From a virus: a stretch of DNA of 39,346 nucleotides. Position numbers and translations under genes: made by a program. The stretch is from positions 1 to 39,346 of the IMG/VR virus record IMGVR_UViG_3300042866_000344; one strand, 5' to 3'. Shown here in pieces: positions 23,502-29,639 of the stretch (the first letter of the stretch is position 1; every line of letters begins with the position of its first letter). The notes beneath the pieces were generated by a model that made no database searches, was not told where the DNA came from, and worked only from the letters and a program-made list of their open reading frames with translations.

Positions 23502-23903
23502 TCAAGCCCATCCCTCAATCGACCCTGAATAACCGTCCGCCCTGGCACGCGTGCGCTGCTCAGCCAACGTCAAGTTCGGCAGCAGCTTGTCATGCTTGAA
23601 CGCCCAGCGGCACATCGAAGCCAGCAGCATGGCACTGCCGATCTCTGACGACGTGTTCTTTGTGATCGGCACCTGGTCACGCTCAAGCGATCGCACCTCG
23701 GCAACCTTCTCCACCTTCAGCTCAGGCTTATCCACCGGCGTCGGTGGCAGCTCTCTTGCGATCACCTTGCGGTAGCCGCGCACAAGCAGCACCGACACGT
23801 GGACGCCATGCTTGCGACGCAGCGCCTTCACGATCGCCACATCATCAGCCACCGCCATCGTCAGCAGCTCAATATCGTTTCTCATCTCTTGCGTAAGTAC
23901 CAT
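23502..23903 (-). CDS. Unknown first gene of the late block
   Basis: 133 residues from ATG 23903 (MVLTQEMRND), with GAGGAG 6 nt upstream; a neighbouring ATG at 23906 is the alternative. The longer frame to 24089 is rejected because its start would lie in the repeat region. Helical N-terminal half (IELLTMAVADDVAIVKALRRKHGVHVSVLLVRGYRKVI), a basic-acidic linker, then SAMLLASMCRWAFKHDKLLPNLTLAEQRTRARADGYSG. No family recognised. Position suggests a late regulator or packaging accessory. Confidence 0.6.
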   Translation of the reverse strand: MVLTQEMRNDIELLTMAVADDVAIVKALRRKHGVHVSVLLVRGYRKVIARELPPTPVDKPELKVEKVAEVRSLERDQVPITKNTSSEIGSAMLLASMCRWAFKHDKLLPNLTLAEQRTRARADGYSGSIEGWA

Positions 23904-23980
23904 CATGTGCTCCTCTTCTAAACGAGATACACTACCTGCCACCAAGCAACAGATTGCGCAAGCATCTAATTGCGACGCAG

Positions 23981-24194
23981 CGTGCAGCATCTGCGCATCA
24001 TGCTGCACGAGGTGATCCCAACAAGTCTCAACACAGCGCAGCACATCGGCGCAGCGCAGCGTGACCCCAGCACGAGCAGCGTGCAGCATCGTGGGGTACC
24101 CCTAAAGGGGTAACCCCCACACGCTGCATGACACGCTGCGTCTCGCGCTTGCCTGCAGCATGCAGCAGCAGCATGCAGCATGACCAAATGCTGC
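23981..24194. repeat. GCAGCAT iterons with hairpins; candidate replication origin
   Basis: Seven exact copies of GCAGCAT or its complement: 23984, 24083, 24155, 24168 and 24175 direct, 24000 and 24188 inverted. CGTGCAGCAT (23981-23990) and ATGCTGCACG (24000-24009) form a perfect 10-bp inverted repeat with a 9-nt loop. The cluster lies in the divergent gap (23904-24327) between late and early blocks, next to an AT-rich stretch and a cruciform. This organisation is like an iteron-type origin or a regulatory array; the initiator could be the RepA-like fusion protein at 29640. No gene of more than 40 codons is supported in this gap. Confidence 0.4.
24091..24120. other. Strong cruciform hairpin
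   Basis: GTGGGG TACCCC (24091-24102), loop TAAA, GGGGTA, AC bulge, then CCCCAC (24107-24120). Twelve base pairs with only a 2-nt bulge. The flanks also pair imperfectly (CAGCGTGCAGCATC left, ACGCTGCATGAC right), so the whole unit is a long cruciform. It could be an origin structure or a bidirectional transcription barrier between the divergent blocks. No T-run on either strand. Confidence 0.55.
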
Positions 24195-24195
24195 T

Positions 24196-24313
24196 GCTGG
24201 CTAGTGATTGCTTGCATAGCTAAATGCTGGCTAGTGATTACTTGCATATTTATTTTCACGGGGGGCTTGCAAGCGTTTACTTGATATGCAATTATACTGA
24301 TATCAAGCAAGCA
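24196..24313 (+). promoter_or_regulatory. Tandem promoter/operator array for the early block
   Basis: Two 23-bp direct repeats (24196-24218 and 24226-24248, one mismatch) contain CTAGTGATT[GA]CTTGCATA. A third, diverged copy follows at 24267-24286 (TTGCAAGCGTTTACTTGATA). Each can be read as a -35 (TGGCTA, TGGCTA, TTGCAA) and 17 bp to an AT-rich -10 (TAAATG, TATTTT, AATTAT). CAAGCAAGCA follows at 24304-24313, near the expected start of transcription. A perfect TATAAT on the opposite strand (24291-24296 region) may serve the divergent late block. Activity is inferred. Confidence 0.55.
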
Positions 24314-24327
24314 AAGGAGACACTGAA

Positions 24328-24552
24328 ATGACTACACGCCGCCTCATCAACTGCCCAACATGTTCAGGTTCGGACAAGACGACCCGCAACATCTGGGACG
24401 TCGACTTCTACGAGCGTACCCGCACTTGCCGCTGCTGCGGTACGACGGTTAAGCTCAAGGCGCTGTCCCCCACCATCCGCGCCAAGCGCGACGCGCACAA
24501 CGCAAGGATGGAAGCTATCCTCCAATCCGTAATCGCAGGAGGCGTGACATGA
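24328..24552 (+). CDS. Zinc-ribbon protein
   Basis: 74 residues, first gene of the early block, with AAAGGAG about 8 nt before the ATG. CPTC (9-12) and CRCC (34-37) are the two knuckles of a zinc ribbon, followed by a basic helical tail (SPTIRAKRDAHNARMEAIL). Such small ribbons in phages bind DNA or RNA polymerase. A first-gene transcription regulator is plausible but unproven. Confidence 0.8.
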   Translation: MTTRRLINCPTCSGSDKTTRNIWDVDFYERTRTCRCCGTTVKLKALSPTIRAKRDAHNARMEAILQSVIAGGVT

Positions 24553-24617
24553 CACCGCGCCGCCTGACCGCGCTGCTCCGCCAGCTCGCCGATCAACTGG
24601 AGAAGACCAATGGCTAA
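24549..24617 (+). CDS. Possible 22-residue mini-gene
   Basis: ATGA overlap with the zinc-ribbon stop, then 22 codons (MTPRRLTALLRQLADQLEKTNG) ending within the next gene's start (ATGGCTAA). Its 3' end carries GGAGAAG, the ribosome site for the next gene. The sequence makes an amphipathic basic helix. It may be a coupling leader or a small peptide; below normal gene-calling size. Confidence 0.35.
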   Translation: MTPRRLTALLRQLADQLEKTNG

Positions 24618-24879
24618 GTACGGCAACGGCAACCCATGGCCAGAAGAGGACGTTGCGCGGATCGCGGGCATGTACCGCGCTGGCATACCCATCAAAGAAA
24701 TTGCGCGCCGGTTCGACACCACACCAAACGCGATACACCAGCTCATGGGGCGTAAGAAGGCGTACCGAACGCTCACCCGCAAAGTGGGTAAGGCGGCATA
24801 CGGAAAAACAACCCGCACAGTAGACCAAGGCGACAACGTCAGCGCGCTGTTTGGCAACGCCGAGAGCGAGGCAGAATAA
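24610..24879 (+). CDS. Helix-turn-helix protein, GcrA-like
   Basis: 89 residues. Residues 10-52 (WPEEDVARIAGMYRAGIPIKEIARRFDTTPNAIHQLMGRKKAY) form a homeodomain/GcrA-like three-helix DNA-binding unit: W-x5-V/A...L/MY-AG...IA..F....NAI....R. GcrA is a cell-cycle transcription factor of Alphaproteobacteria that recruits sigma70 at methylated sites. The C-terminus is short and acidic, unlike full GcrA, which has a sigma-binding region. The family call is tentative; DNA binding is likely. Ribosome site GGAGAAG. Confidence 0.7.
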   Translation: MAKYGNGNPWPEEDVARIAGMYRAGIPIKEIARRFDTTPNAIHQLMGRKKAYRTLTRKVGKAAYGKTTRTVDQGDNVSALFGNAESEAE

Positions 24880-25021
24880 ATGCACTGGCGCCAAGCTGAG
24901 ACGCATTGTCATCATGCGCAGGCAGGGCTCGACGTGGAAAGAGTGCGGCGAGGCTGTGGGTGTATCCGGCAGTGTTGCCCAAGATTGGGTAGAGTTCCTG
25001 CCCTTTGAATTATCAGTATAA
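24850..25021 (+). CDS. Possible small helix-turn-helix ORF
   Basis: The frame runs to TAA 25019-25021. ATG 24914 gives 35 residues; TTG 24850 would give 56 and overlap the previous gene. The sequence LRRIVIMRRQGSTWKECGEAVGVSGSVAQDWVEFL (split as a helix, then a GxSWxExGxAxGVS turn) has the rhythm of a helix-turn-helix. No clear ribosome site. This fills an otherwise empty 155-bp stretch; it could be a broken gene. Confidence 0.35.
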
Positions 25022-25034
25022 GGAGACTACTATT

Positions 25035-25220
25035 ATGACCGAAAAGACATGGACCGTCGAGGATCTCAAGGAGCGCGCCTTGCACTTCCAGAGGCTGCAC
25101 GAAAAGCATCTCGCCGCGACTGGCGCTGAGAACACGCCTTACCGCGAAGACTACAAGCATTACCTCGACCGATGGTACGCCGCCGCTGGGATGGGCGAAT
25201 ATGACAAAGGAGCACTATGA
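25035..25220 (+). CDS. Small early protein
   Basis: 61 residues from ATG 25035, with AAGGAG 9 nt upstream. Helical and charged (TVEDLKERALHFQRLHEKHLAA; YREDYKHYLDRWYAAAGMGEYD). It overlaps the next ORF by 4 nt (ATGA). No family recognised; typical of small phage host-takeover or accessory genes. Confidence 0.68.
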   Translation: MTEKTWTVEDLKERALHFQRLHEKHLAATGAENTPYREDYKHYLDRWYAAAGMGEYDKGAL

Positions 25221-25435
25221 CTATGACTAACAACTTTCCAAAAGGACCCCTCGCGTTCCCGAACGCCGTCCCCGATACCTTTTACGACTTTAACGACGGC
25301 ATGACCCTGCGCGATTACTTCGCAGCTAAAGCGATCAACGGGATGCTAGGCAATCCACGCTATGACAGCACTTCGTTTGCTACGCTCTCCACCTGGGCGT
25401 ACCAGCTCGCCGACGCAATGCTCGAAGAGCGCTAA
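25217..25435 (+). CDS. Small conserved phage protein
   Basis: 72 residues. The segment GMTLRDYFAAKAINGML (29-45) followed by YQLADAMLEER at the end matches a small protein I often see in phages and prophages of Proteobacteria. AAAGGAG is 4 nt before ATG 25217; a second ATG two codons later is better spaced. Function unknown. Confidence 0.72.
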   Translation: MTMTNNFPKGPLAFPNAVPDTFYDFNDGMTLRDYFAAKAINGMLGNPRYDSTSFATLSTWAYQLADAMLEER

Positions 25436-25450
25436 TAAACAAGGAGCACA

Positions 25451-25822
25451 ATGACTATGTCTGACAACTTAAGCTACGCCTGGCGCAACAAGCCTCTTGG
25501 CGACGTGATGCCAACAAGCCGCCTGCTCGACAACCTCGAGCGCGCCGGCTACCATACGGCAGGCGACATCCTCGACGCCAAGGCGGAGGCGCTGGCCGCT
25601 GACGTCCGTGGCGTCGGGCCGATACGCGCCGGCCGGATACGCCAGACGGTCTTCGACCACGCGAAGCGGTTCGGCTCGTCCGAGACGCCGAACTGGGTCA
25701 TGGTGCCGGGTCACGTTGAGTTCACTGAGACAACGCCGTCACTAGCCGACACGCTCATGACGCTGGGCGCGATGCTCGCTGTGGCGCTGCTGTTCTTCGT
25801 GACTGTGAGTATCTTGCTATGA
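25451..25822 (+). CDS. Helix-hairpin-helix (RNAP alpha-CTD-like) protein with membrane anchor
   Basis: 123 residues. Residues 22-75 (SRLLDNLERAGYHTAGDILDAKAEALAADVRGVGPIRAGRIRQTVFDHA) have the helix-hairpin-helix pattern of the RNA polymerase alpha C-terminal domain and related DNA-binding domains, with GVGPIRAGRI as the hairpin. Residues about 100-121 (TLMTLGAMLAVALLFFVTVS) form one transmembrane helix. A DNA- or polymerase-mimicking domain tethered to the membrane is unusual. AAGGAG precedes the start; ends in ATGA overlap with the next gene. Confidence 0.75.
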   Translation: MTMSDNLSYAWRNKPLGDVMPTSRLLDNLERAGYHTAGDILDAKAEALAADVRGVGPIRAGRIRQTVFDHAKRFGSSETPNWVMVPGHVEFTETTPSLADTLMTLGAMLAVALLFFVTVSILL

Positions 25823-26130
25823 GCATCGCACCGATCGTCAACGGGTTTCCCCTGCTGAGCCGCATGGCGCGATCTGCTCTTGACTGGTCGCAGCTCGAGA
25901 CATCGCGCCGCACAGGCATTCCCAAAACTACACTGGCACGGTTTGAAACGTGTTCCGGAGGGCTTAGCGCGACACAGTGCGCCACGCTAATAGAAGCTTA
26001 TGAAAGCGCGGGGCTGACCTTCTCTCAAGAGCTTGGCTCAATCGGTGTCTCGCTGCGCGACAGCGCGACAGTGCTGGCGCAGTTACAAGACCCTGACCGC
26101 CGACGCTCAGACTACAAAGGATCACAGTAA
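25819..26130 (+). CDS. HTH (XRE-like) regulator
   Basis: 103 residues. Residues 18-70 (ARSALDWSQLETSRRTGIPKTTLARFETCSGGLSATQCATLIEAYESAGLTF) match the XRE/Cro helix-turn-helix, including the IPKTTLARFE recognition helix and the 'EAAGLTF' ending typical of short regulators. Likely a repressor or modulator of phage promoters. It overlaps its neighbours by 4 and 1 nt. Confidence 0.82.
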   Translation: MSIAPIVNGFPLLSRMARSALDWSQLETSRRTGIPKTTLARFETCSGGLSATQCATLIEAYESAGLTFSQELGSIGVSLRDSATVLAQLQDPDRRRSDYKGSQ

Positions 26131-26366
26131 TGACAACCAAGCCTGACCTCATATGCCGGGACAACGTCCTGATGCCGGGCCAGCTCCAGTTCGTGCACCC
26201 TGAGACCGGCGCTCTGATCGCTACGGTCAACGCCAACACGCCTGAGGGCAAGTACACCGTCGCCGCCATGTTCATTGGCTTCGAGAAGGTGGGCTACAAG
26301 ATCAAGGACGAGACGCACCTTGTCACAACGTCTGAGGGCGACGAGCTGCCGCAGGTGACGACATGA
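26130..26366 (+). CDS. Hypothetical early protein
   Basis: 78 residues; TAATG overlap with the XRE gene, AAAGGAT 7 nt upstream. Beta-rich (NVLMPGQLQFVHPETGALIATV; YTVAAMFIGFEKVGYKI). No family recognised. Ends in an ATGA overlap. Confidence 0.65.
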   Translation: MTTKPDLICRDNVLMPGQLQFVHPETGALIATVNANTPEGKYTVAAMFIGFEKVGYKIKDETHLVTTSEGDELPQVTT

Positions 26367-26896
26367 GCAGCAGAAACCTACCGCACCACCTGTATGTCTA
26401 TGTGGACAGCTCGTTCATACGCAAGGAAGGCAAGGGCTTCGAGCCAGCCGTCTGGTTCGCGCTTCGATCTGAGCCTGACCGAGCGTGGGGATGTACCGTG
26501 CTAACCGAGGAGGGCGCGGTATACCGCAATCTGCCCCCACATTCGCTATCGTTCAGCAAGAACCCAGAGCCAGCCTGGACACTGCAACAAGCGCAAGTCT
26601 GGGACTGCTACGGCACCGAGTTTGACGTCATCAAATACGAGTATCTGGTAAATTTAGAAGCGCGTTACGACTACGGCGACGACCGGGCGACCTGCCTGTT
26701 CACCGCCTGCCCGCACAGCGACGGCTTCAGCGCCGCGCCAGAGCAGTCGAAAGAGTTCATGTTCATGCGAACGACAGGCGACCGTCTGCTTATTCGTCCC
26801 ACCAATATGGTGCTGTTCGAGGAGCGCAGCTTCACTGAAGACACAGGCTGGCCGACTGACATCATGACATCCACGCAAGTCTGGCGCGCAGAGTGA
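26363..26896 (+). CDS. Hypothetical early protein, beta-rich
   Basis: 177 residues. Opening HHLYVYVDSSFIRKEG and segments GFEPAVWFALRSEP, RAWGCTVLTEEGAVYRNLPPHSL, IKYEYLVNLEARYDYG. The aromatic-rich beta pattern suggests a single globular domain. No catalytic signature recognised. Translationally coupled to the upstream gene. Confidence 0.68.
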   Translation: MSSRNLPHHLYVYVDSSFIRKEGKGFEPAVWFALRSEPDRAWGCTVLTEEGAVYRNLPPHSLSFSKNPEPAWTLQQAQVWDCYGTEFDVIKYEYLVNLEARYDYGDDRATCLFTACPHSDGFSAAPEQSKEFMFMRTTGDRLLIRPTNMVLFEERSFTEDTGWPTDIMTSTQVWRAE

Positions 26897-26932
26897 GCCA
26901 TTCGTAAATTATAAAACCTAAGGAGAAGTAAA

Positions 26933-27130
26933 ATGATGACCCCAGAAGACGCAATGAGACAGGCCCACATGACGGCCAGCCTGTACGCATACGAGGCGTC
27001 AGTCGCCTATGAGAAGATCTTCGGCGCACGGCCAGAGGACGAGCCCGAAGCCGCCGCCGTATTCATCGGCCAGTACATGCGCACCGCAGCCCACGACTAC
27101 GATGTCGCCATGCGGGAGCGCGGCAAGTGA
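26933..27130 (+). CDS. Small helical early protein
   Basis: 65 residues; TAAGGAG about 7 nt before ATG 26933 (a second ATG follows directly). Helical, rich in Ala and Tyr (AHMTASLYAYEASVAYEKIF; FIGQYMRTAAHDYDVAM). Ends in GTGA overlap. No family recognised. Confidence 0.65.
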   Translation: MMTPEDAMRQAHMTASLYAYEASVAYEKIFGARPEDEPEAAAVFIGQYMRTAAHDYDVAMRERGK

Positions 27131-27336
27131 GCGATTTAGCAGAGCAACTTAGAGCCGCTGCGGACGACATGGGTGGTGAGCTTCTTCCATTTGCACGCAT
27201 GTACACGCAACTAGCTGACCGCATCGAAGCTTATGAAGTGGAGATCGTGCAGCTAGAGGCAGCACTAAAGCGCATCGCAGGCGGTTGGCCAAAGCCAATG
27301 CAACTGGCGCGCGAGACGCTCGAAAAGAAAAAGTGA
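27127..27336 (+). CDS. Small helical early protein
   Basis: 69 residues from GTG 27127. Two amphipathic helices (LAEQLRAAADDMGG; YTQLADRIEAYEVEIVQLEAALKRI) and a basic tail (ETLEKKK). Such coiled-coil-like small proteins are common in phage early regions. It is the last gene before the 27356 promoter. Confidence 0.65.
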   Translation: MSDLAEQLRAAADDMGGELLPFARMYTQLADRIEAYEVEIVQLEAALKRIAGGWPKPMQLARETLEKKK

Positions 27337-27355
27337 ATTATTTTGCACAAGGGGC

Positions 27356-27403
27356 TTGCAAGTGTTTGCTTGCACGTCTACAGGTTACCTCATCAAGCAA
27401 GCA
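27356..27403 (+). promoter_or_regulatory. Promoter/operator, second early unit
   Basis: TTGCAA (27356-27361), 17 bp, TACAGG (27379-27384). The -35 lies inside a palindrome TGCAAG-N6-CTTGCA (27357-27374). CAAGCAAGCA follows at 27394-27403, 38 bp from the first T. The same three parts at the same spacing recur at 24267 and 31750. Expected start near 27392. Confidence 0.6.
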
Positions 27404-27418
27404 CAAGAGGACACCGAC

Positions 27419-27673
27419 ATGATTGACTGGACCAAAGACGAACGCACCGCAGCACTGATGGCAGAAGCTGTAAGGCACTGCCTGGCTACCGACGAGTTCT
27501 CGCTCGAGCACGAGGAGCGGCTCGAGCTTATCCGCGACGAGTATCTTACCGACCGCTGGAACGACTATCGTAGCGAAGACACCGACGGCTTCGAAGATTG
27601 GCACGGCCAGCTAACGGTCGAGGAAGCCTTCCACGCTGCGTTCGACGCCGACAACGCTGTGCGCGTTGGGTGA
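27419..27673 (+). CDS. Small acidic early protein
   Basis: 84 residues from ATG 27419 (MIDWTKDERTAA), with AGAGG 7 nt upstream; the longer frame to 27356 overlaps the promoter and is rejected. Strongly acidic (DEFSLEHEERLELIRDEYLTDRWNDYRSEDTDGFEDW). Acidic small proteins in phage early regions often mimic DNA or bind host enzymes; that is a general observation, not evidence here. Confidence 0.68.
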   Translation: MIDWTKDERTAALMAEAVRHCLATDEFSLEHEERLELIRDEYLTDRWNDYRSEDTDGFEDWHGQLTVEEAFHAAFDADNAVRVG

Positions 27674-27678
27674 TCGAC

Positions 27679-27843
27679 ATGCACAGCATCCCTCTTATCA
27701 CCACACCCGTCCGCCAACTGGACGACAAGCTCTGGGCCATCTTCAGCAAGAAGGGCCCGCTAACCGCAGAGGAACAGGCTTACCTCGATCGCATCGAGGC
27801 TGAGTACGAAGAGACTATCTTTGACGAAGGGGAGTACAACTGA
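27679..27843 (+). CDS. Small early protein
   Basis: 54 residues from ATG 27679 (MHSIPLITTPVRQLDDKLWAIF), just after the stop of the acidic gene. A weak GGGTG lies upstream. Acidic C-terminus (LDRIEAEYEETIFDEGEYN). The frame extends to 27598 but this would overlap the upstream gene. TGATG overlap with the next gene. Confidence 0.6.
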   Translation: MHSIPLITTPVRQLDDKLWAIFSKKGPLTAEEQAYLDRIEAEYEETIFDEGEYN

Positions 27844-28394
27844 TGAGCATATTTAATCCATGGGCTGAGGTCCGCAAACTAAAGGCCCAGCTCGAAGCAG
27901 GCTATGAGACATACCGCGTCGAAGAGACGCAGCAGCAGGCCGAGTGGGCCAAGAAGGCCGTCCTGCTGGAAGAGCTGGAGCGCGACAACGCCGCTCTGCG
28001 CCGCGAGCTCAAACAAGCCGTCATCCGAGGTTCCAACAACAACTTTGAGCTCGAACGCAAGCTGGGCGAGATGACTGCGCAGCGTAACAAGGCGAACAAC
28101 GCCATCAAGCGCAAAGATCGCGTCATTCAGCGCCGCGAGGCCGACATCAAGGAGCTTGAGCTCGACGTGCGTGAGATAGAGCGCAAGATGTGCGCCGCCG
28201 TTCAGGAAATCGATCAGCTTAAGTCCATCAAGGTTAATTTCATAAACCAAAGTTTCGACATGGTCGCGCTCAAGCAGCAGGTCGAAGCTCTGACTGCACT
28301 GAAGGAAGAGAACCGCAAGCTCGAGGCTGACCTCGCCCAGGCTGTTGACCCGCGCGACGCTAAGACGGGCCGCTTTACCAAGAAGGCGAAGTGA
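27843..28394 (+). CDS. Long coiled-coil protein
   Basis: 183 residues, nearly all predicted coiled coil from residue 10 to 165 (LEELERDNAALRRELKQAVI; IKRKDRVIQRREADIKELELDVREIERKM; LKEENRKLEADLAQ), then PRDAKTGRFTKKAK. The ending GRFTKK is common in phage early coiled-coil proteins. Structural or host-interaction role; no family assigned. Confidence 0.75.
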   Translation: MSIFNPWAEVRKLKAQLEAGYETYRVEETQQQAEWAKKAVLLEELERDNAALRRELKQAVIRGSNNNFELERKLGEMTAQRNKANNAIKRKDRVIQRREADIKELELDVREIERKMCAAVQEIDQLKSIKVNFINQSFDMVALKQQVEALTALKEENRKLEADLAQAVDPRDAKTGRFTKKAK

Positions 28395-28690
28395 TCATGC
28401 TCTACGATTTCGACATCGAGTACGAGCTGTTCGAGGAGGGGCCGATCGACGTGATCGAGTATTACGTCACGGCGCACGACACCGACACCGGCCGCATCCT
28501 GCGCCACAACATTGGCTTCCGCACGCACGACCTGTTCATCAATCCCGTAACGGGCGACGAGCACATCTACCCGCGTGACCACAGCGACCCCCAGCGCGAG
28601 GTCGAGCTGCTCTTGTGCTCAGTGCGCAAGAAGGGCGCGATCAATCCGGTCTGGTGGTCGGAGCTCGTGCCCGCAGCGGTCTACCCGTGA
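28391..28690 (+). CDS. Hypothetical early protein
   Basis: 99 residues, start GTG 28391 overlapping the previous stop (an ATG two codons later is possible). Sequence MIMLYDFDIEYELFEEGP, YYVTAHDTDTGRIL and PVWWSELVPAAVYP suggests a small beta-alpha domain. No family recognised. Ends in a GTGA overlap. Confidence 0.65.
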   Translation: MIMLYDFDIEYELFEEGPIDVIEYYVTAHDTDTGRILRHNIGFRTHDLFINPVTGDEHIYPRDHSDPQREVELLLCSVRKKGAINPVWWSELVPAAVYP

Positions 28691-28968
28691 CAGCGAACGA
28701 CAACACGACGCCGGAAGACGATGACGATTATCTGTCCGAGGAAGAGTTGAGCGAGATGCTTGGCTCAGCCTCACACTTTGGCACCATTATCGAGCGGCGC
28801 CTGGTAGTCACTTGGCTGAACAAGAACGCCGCCGACTTCTTATTTGAGCCGGGGCTCGACCCCAAACTTCAAGAATACGGCACGACAGTGCTCGAGATGG
28901 TCGCCGACGCGATCAGAGAACAAGAGCACTGGACAGGTGCCCATAACACCAGGGAGACAATACAATGA
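28687..28968 (+). CDS. Hypothetical early protein, acidic N-terminus
   Basis: 93 residues from GTG 28687 (TANDNTTPEDDDDYLSEEELSEM), chosen because it overlaps the previous stop as its neighbours do. Acidic first 30 residues, then a helical body (LVVTWLNKNAADFLFEPGL; TTVLEMVADAIREQEHW). No family recognised. ATGA overlap with the next gene. Confidence 0.62.
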   Translation: MTANDNTTPEDDDDYLSEEELSEMLGSASHFGTIIERRLVVTWLNKNAADFLFEPGLDPKLQEYGTTVLEMVADAIREQEHWTGAHNTRETIQ

Positions 28969-29171
28969 CACGAAGCACCAACGAGATCATCAGGGAAGCA
29001 GCCCGCGTGCTGGCGAAGCAGGATAAGCTGCGCAAAGAGCAGCGGGTACTTGAGACGCGCGTGCGCGAGCTGTGCCGCGAGTTCGAGACGGCTGAACGCT
29101 GCTGGGCCCTCGCGCCTCACATGCTGCGCCAAGAAGTCGAGGCGCGCACCAACCGGAAGATCGCGGCATGA
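28965..29171 (+). CDS. Small helical early protein
   Basis: 68 residues, basic and helical (IIREAARVLAKQDKLRKEQRVLETRVRELCREFETAERC). Coiled-coil pattern. AGGGAGAC 6 nt before ATG 28965. Coupled on both sides. Confidence 0.65.
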   Translation: MTRSTNEIIREAARVLAKQDKLRKEQRVLETRVRELCREFETAERCWALAPHMLRQEVEARTNRKIAA

Positions 29172-29296
29172 GCAACGACACACCACTATTCTTTGTGGTC
29201 ATGGGGCTGCTGGCTCTTACCGCATACCTCATGGTGACAGCGCCGCCGCGCACCGCAGAGGAACGCAAAGAGATGGAAGAGGACTGGTGGGAATGA
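29168..29296 (+). CDS. 42-residue membrane protein
   Basis: A small gene from ATG 29168 to TGA 29296 with ATGA overlap at its start. The protein begins MSNDTPLFFVVMGLLALTAY, has one transmembrane helix (residues about 6-26), then a charged tail (TAEERKEMEEDWWE). N-in/N-out not decided. A host-membrane-acting phage peptide is plausible; it is not an obvious holin. Confidence 0.6.
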   Translation: MSNDTPLFFVVMGLLALTAYLMVTAPPRTAEERKEMEEDWWE

Positions 29297-29324
29297 TGGC
29301 TAAATGCGTCGCCGACCGTTTATG

Positions 29325-29367
29325 ACTTGTATCAAGCAATCACTTTAATGTAGGCTACTCGGCCTAT
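29325..29367 (+). promoter_or_regulatory. Inverted operator copy before the Cro-like gene
   Basis: The minus strand of 29330-29345 reads AAGTGATTGCTTGATA, the shared operator core in reverse orientation, in the 86-bp gap before the HTH gene. On the plus strand TTGTAT (29327-29332), 18 bp and TAGGCT (29351-29356) can serve as promoter, so the operator would lie in its spacer. CTTG-TAT-CAAG is a short palindrome in it. This fits autoregulation by the downstream HTH; inference. Confidence 0.5.
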
Positions 29368-29382
29368 CCAAAGGAGCACATA

Positions 29383-29625
29383 GTGGAACAATCAGGACTA
29401 GCGCGCGCCGTTAAGTTCGCAGGAAGCGTTTCGGCTTTCTCGAAAGCGGTCGGCGTGACCCACCAGGCGGTATACCAGTGGCTGCAACGCGGCTGGCTGA
29501 CGCCGAAACGCGCAGAGCAAGTGAGCGAACTGTACGGGGTGCCTGCGGCCGAGCTGCTCGACCCAGAGATCACCAAGCTCGTGCGCGTCACCGATGTGGC
29601 CGATGTAGCTCAAGACCTCCTCTAA
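29383..29625 (+). CDS. Cro/YdaS-like HTH regulator
   Basis: 80 residues from GTG 29383, AAAGGAG 7 nt upstream. Residues 14-60 (GSVSAFSKAVGVTHQAVYQWLQRGWLTPKRAEQVSELYGVPAAELL) match the YdaS/Cro-type helix-turn-helix, with VTHQAVYQWL as recognition helix and the GVPAxEL ending. Small size fits Cro-like repressors. The operator copy upstream makes it the best candidate for the regulator of the shared element. Confidence 0.85.
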   Translation: MEQSGLARAVKFAGSVSAFSKAVGVTHQAVYQWLQRGWLTPKRAEQVSELYGVPAAELLDPEITKLVRVTDVADVAQDLL

Positions 29626-29639
29626 TTGGAGGGCCACAC

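Noticed and set aside
23903-24089. N-terminal extension of the 23502-23903 gene
   Set aside because: It has no ribosome site, would translate the repeat region and reads Cys/His-rich and unlike the rest; GAGGAG supports 23903.
23981-24248. CRISPR-like array
   Set aside because: Repeats are only 7-23 bp, in both orientations, with no uniform spacers.
23966-24310. 114-codon minus ORF over the divergent region
   Set aside because: Made of the GCAGCAT repeats and promoters; its Cys/Ala/His-rich product looks non-coding.
29293-29325. 10-codon ORF after the 42-residue membrane gene
   Set aside because: Too short and without a ribosome site; not supported.
25819-29625. Lysogeny module (repressor/Cro pair with integrase)
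   Set aside because: Two HTH proteins exist, but there is no integrase, att-like repeat or excisionase in the window; temperate lifestyle cannot be claimed.
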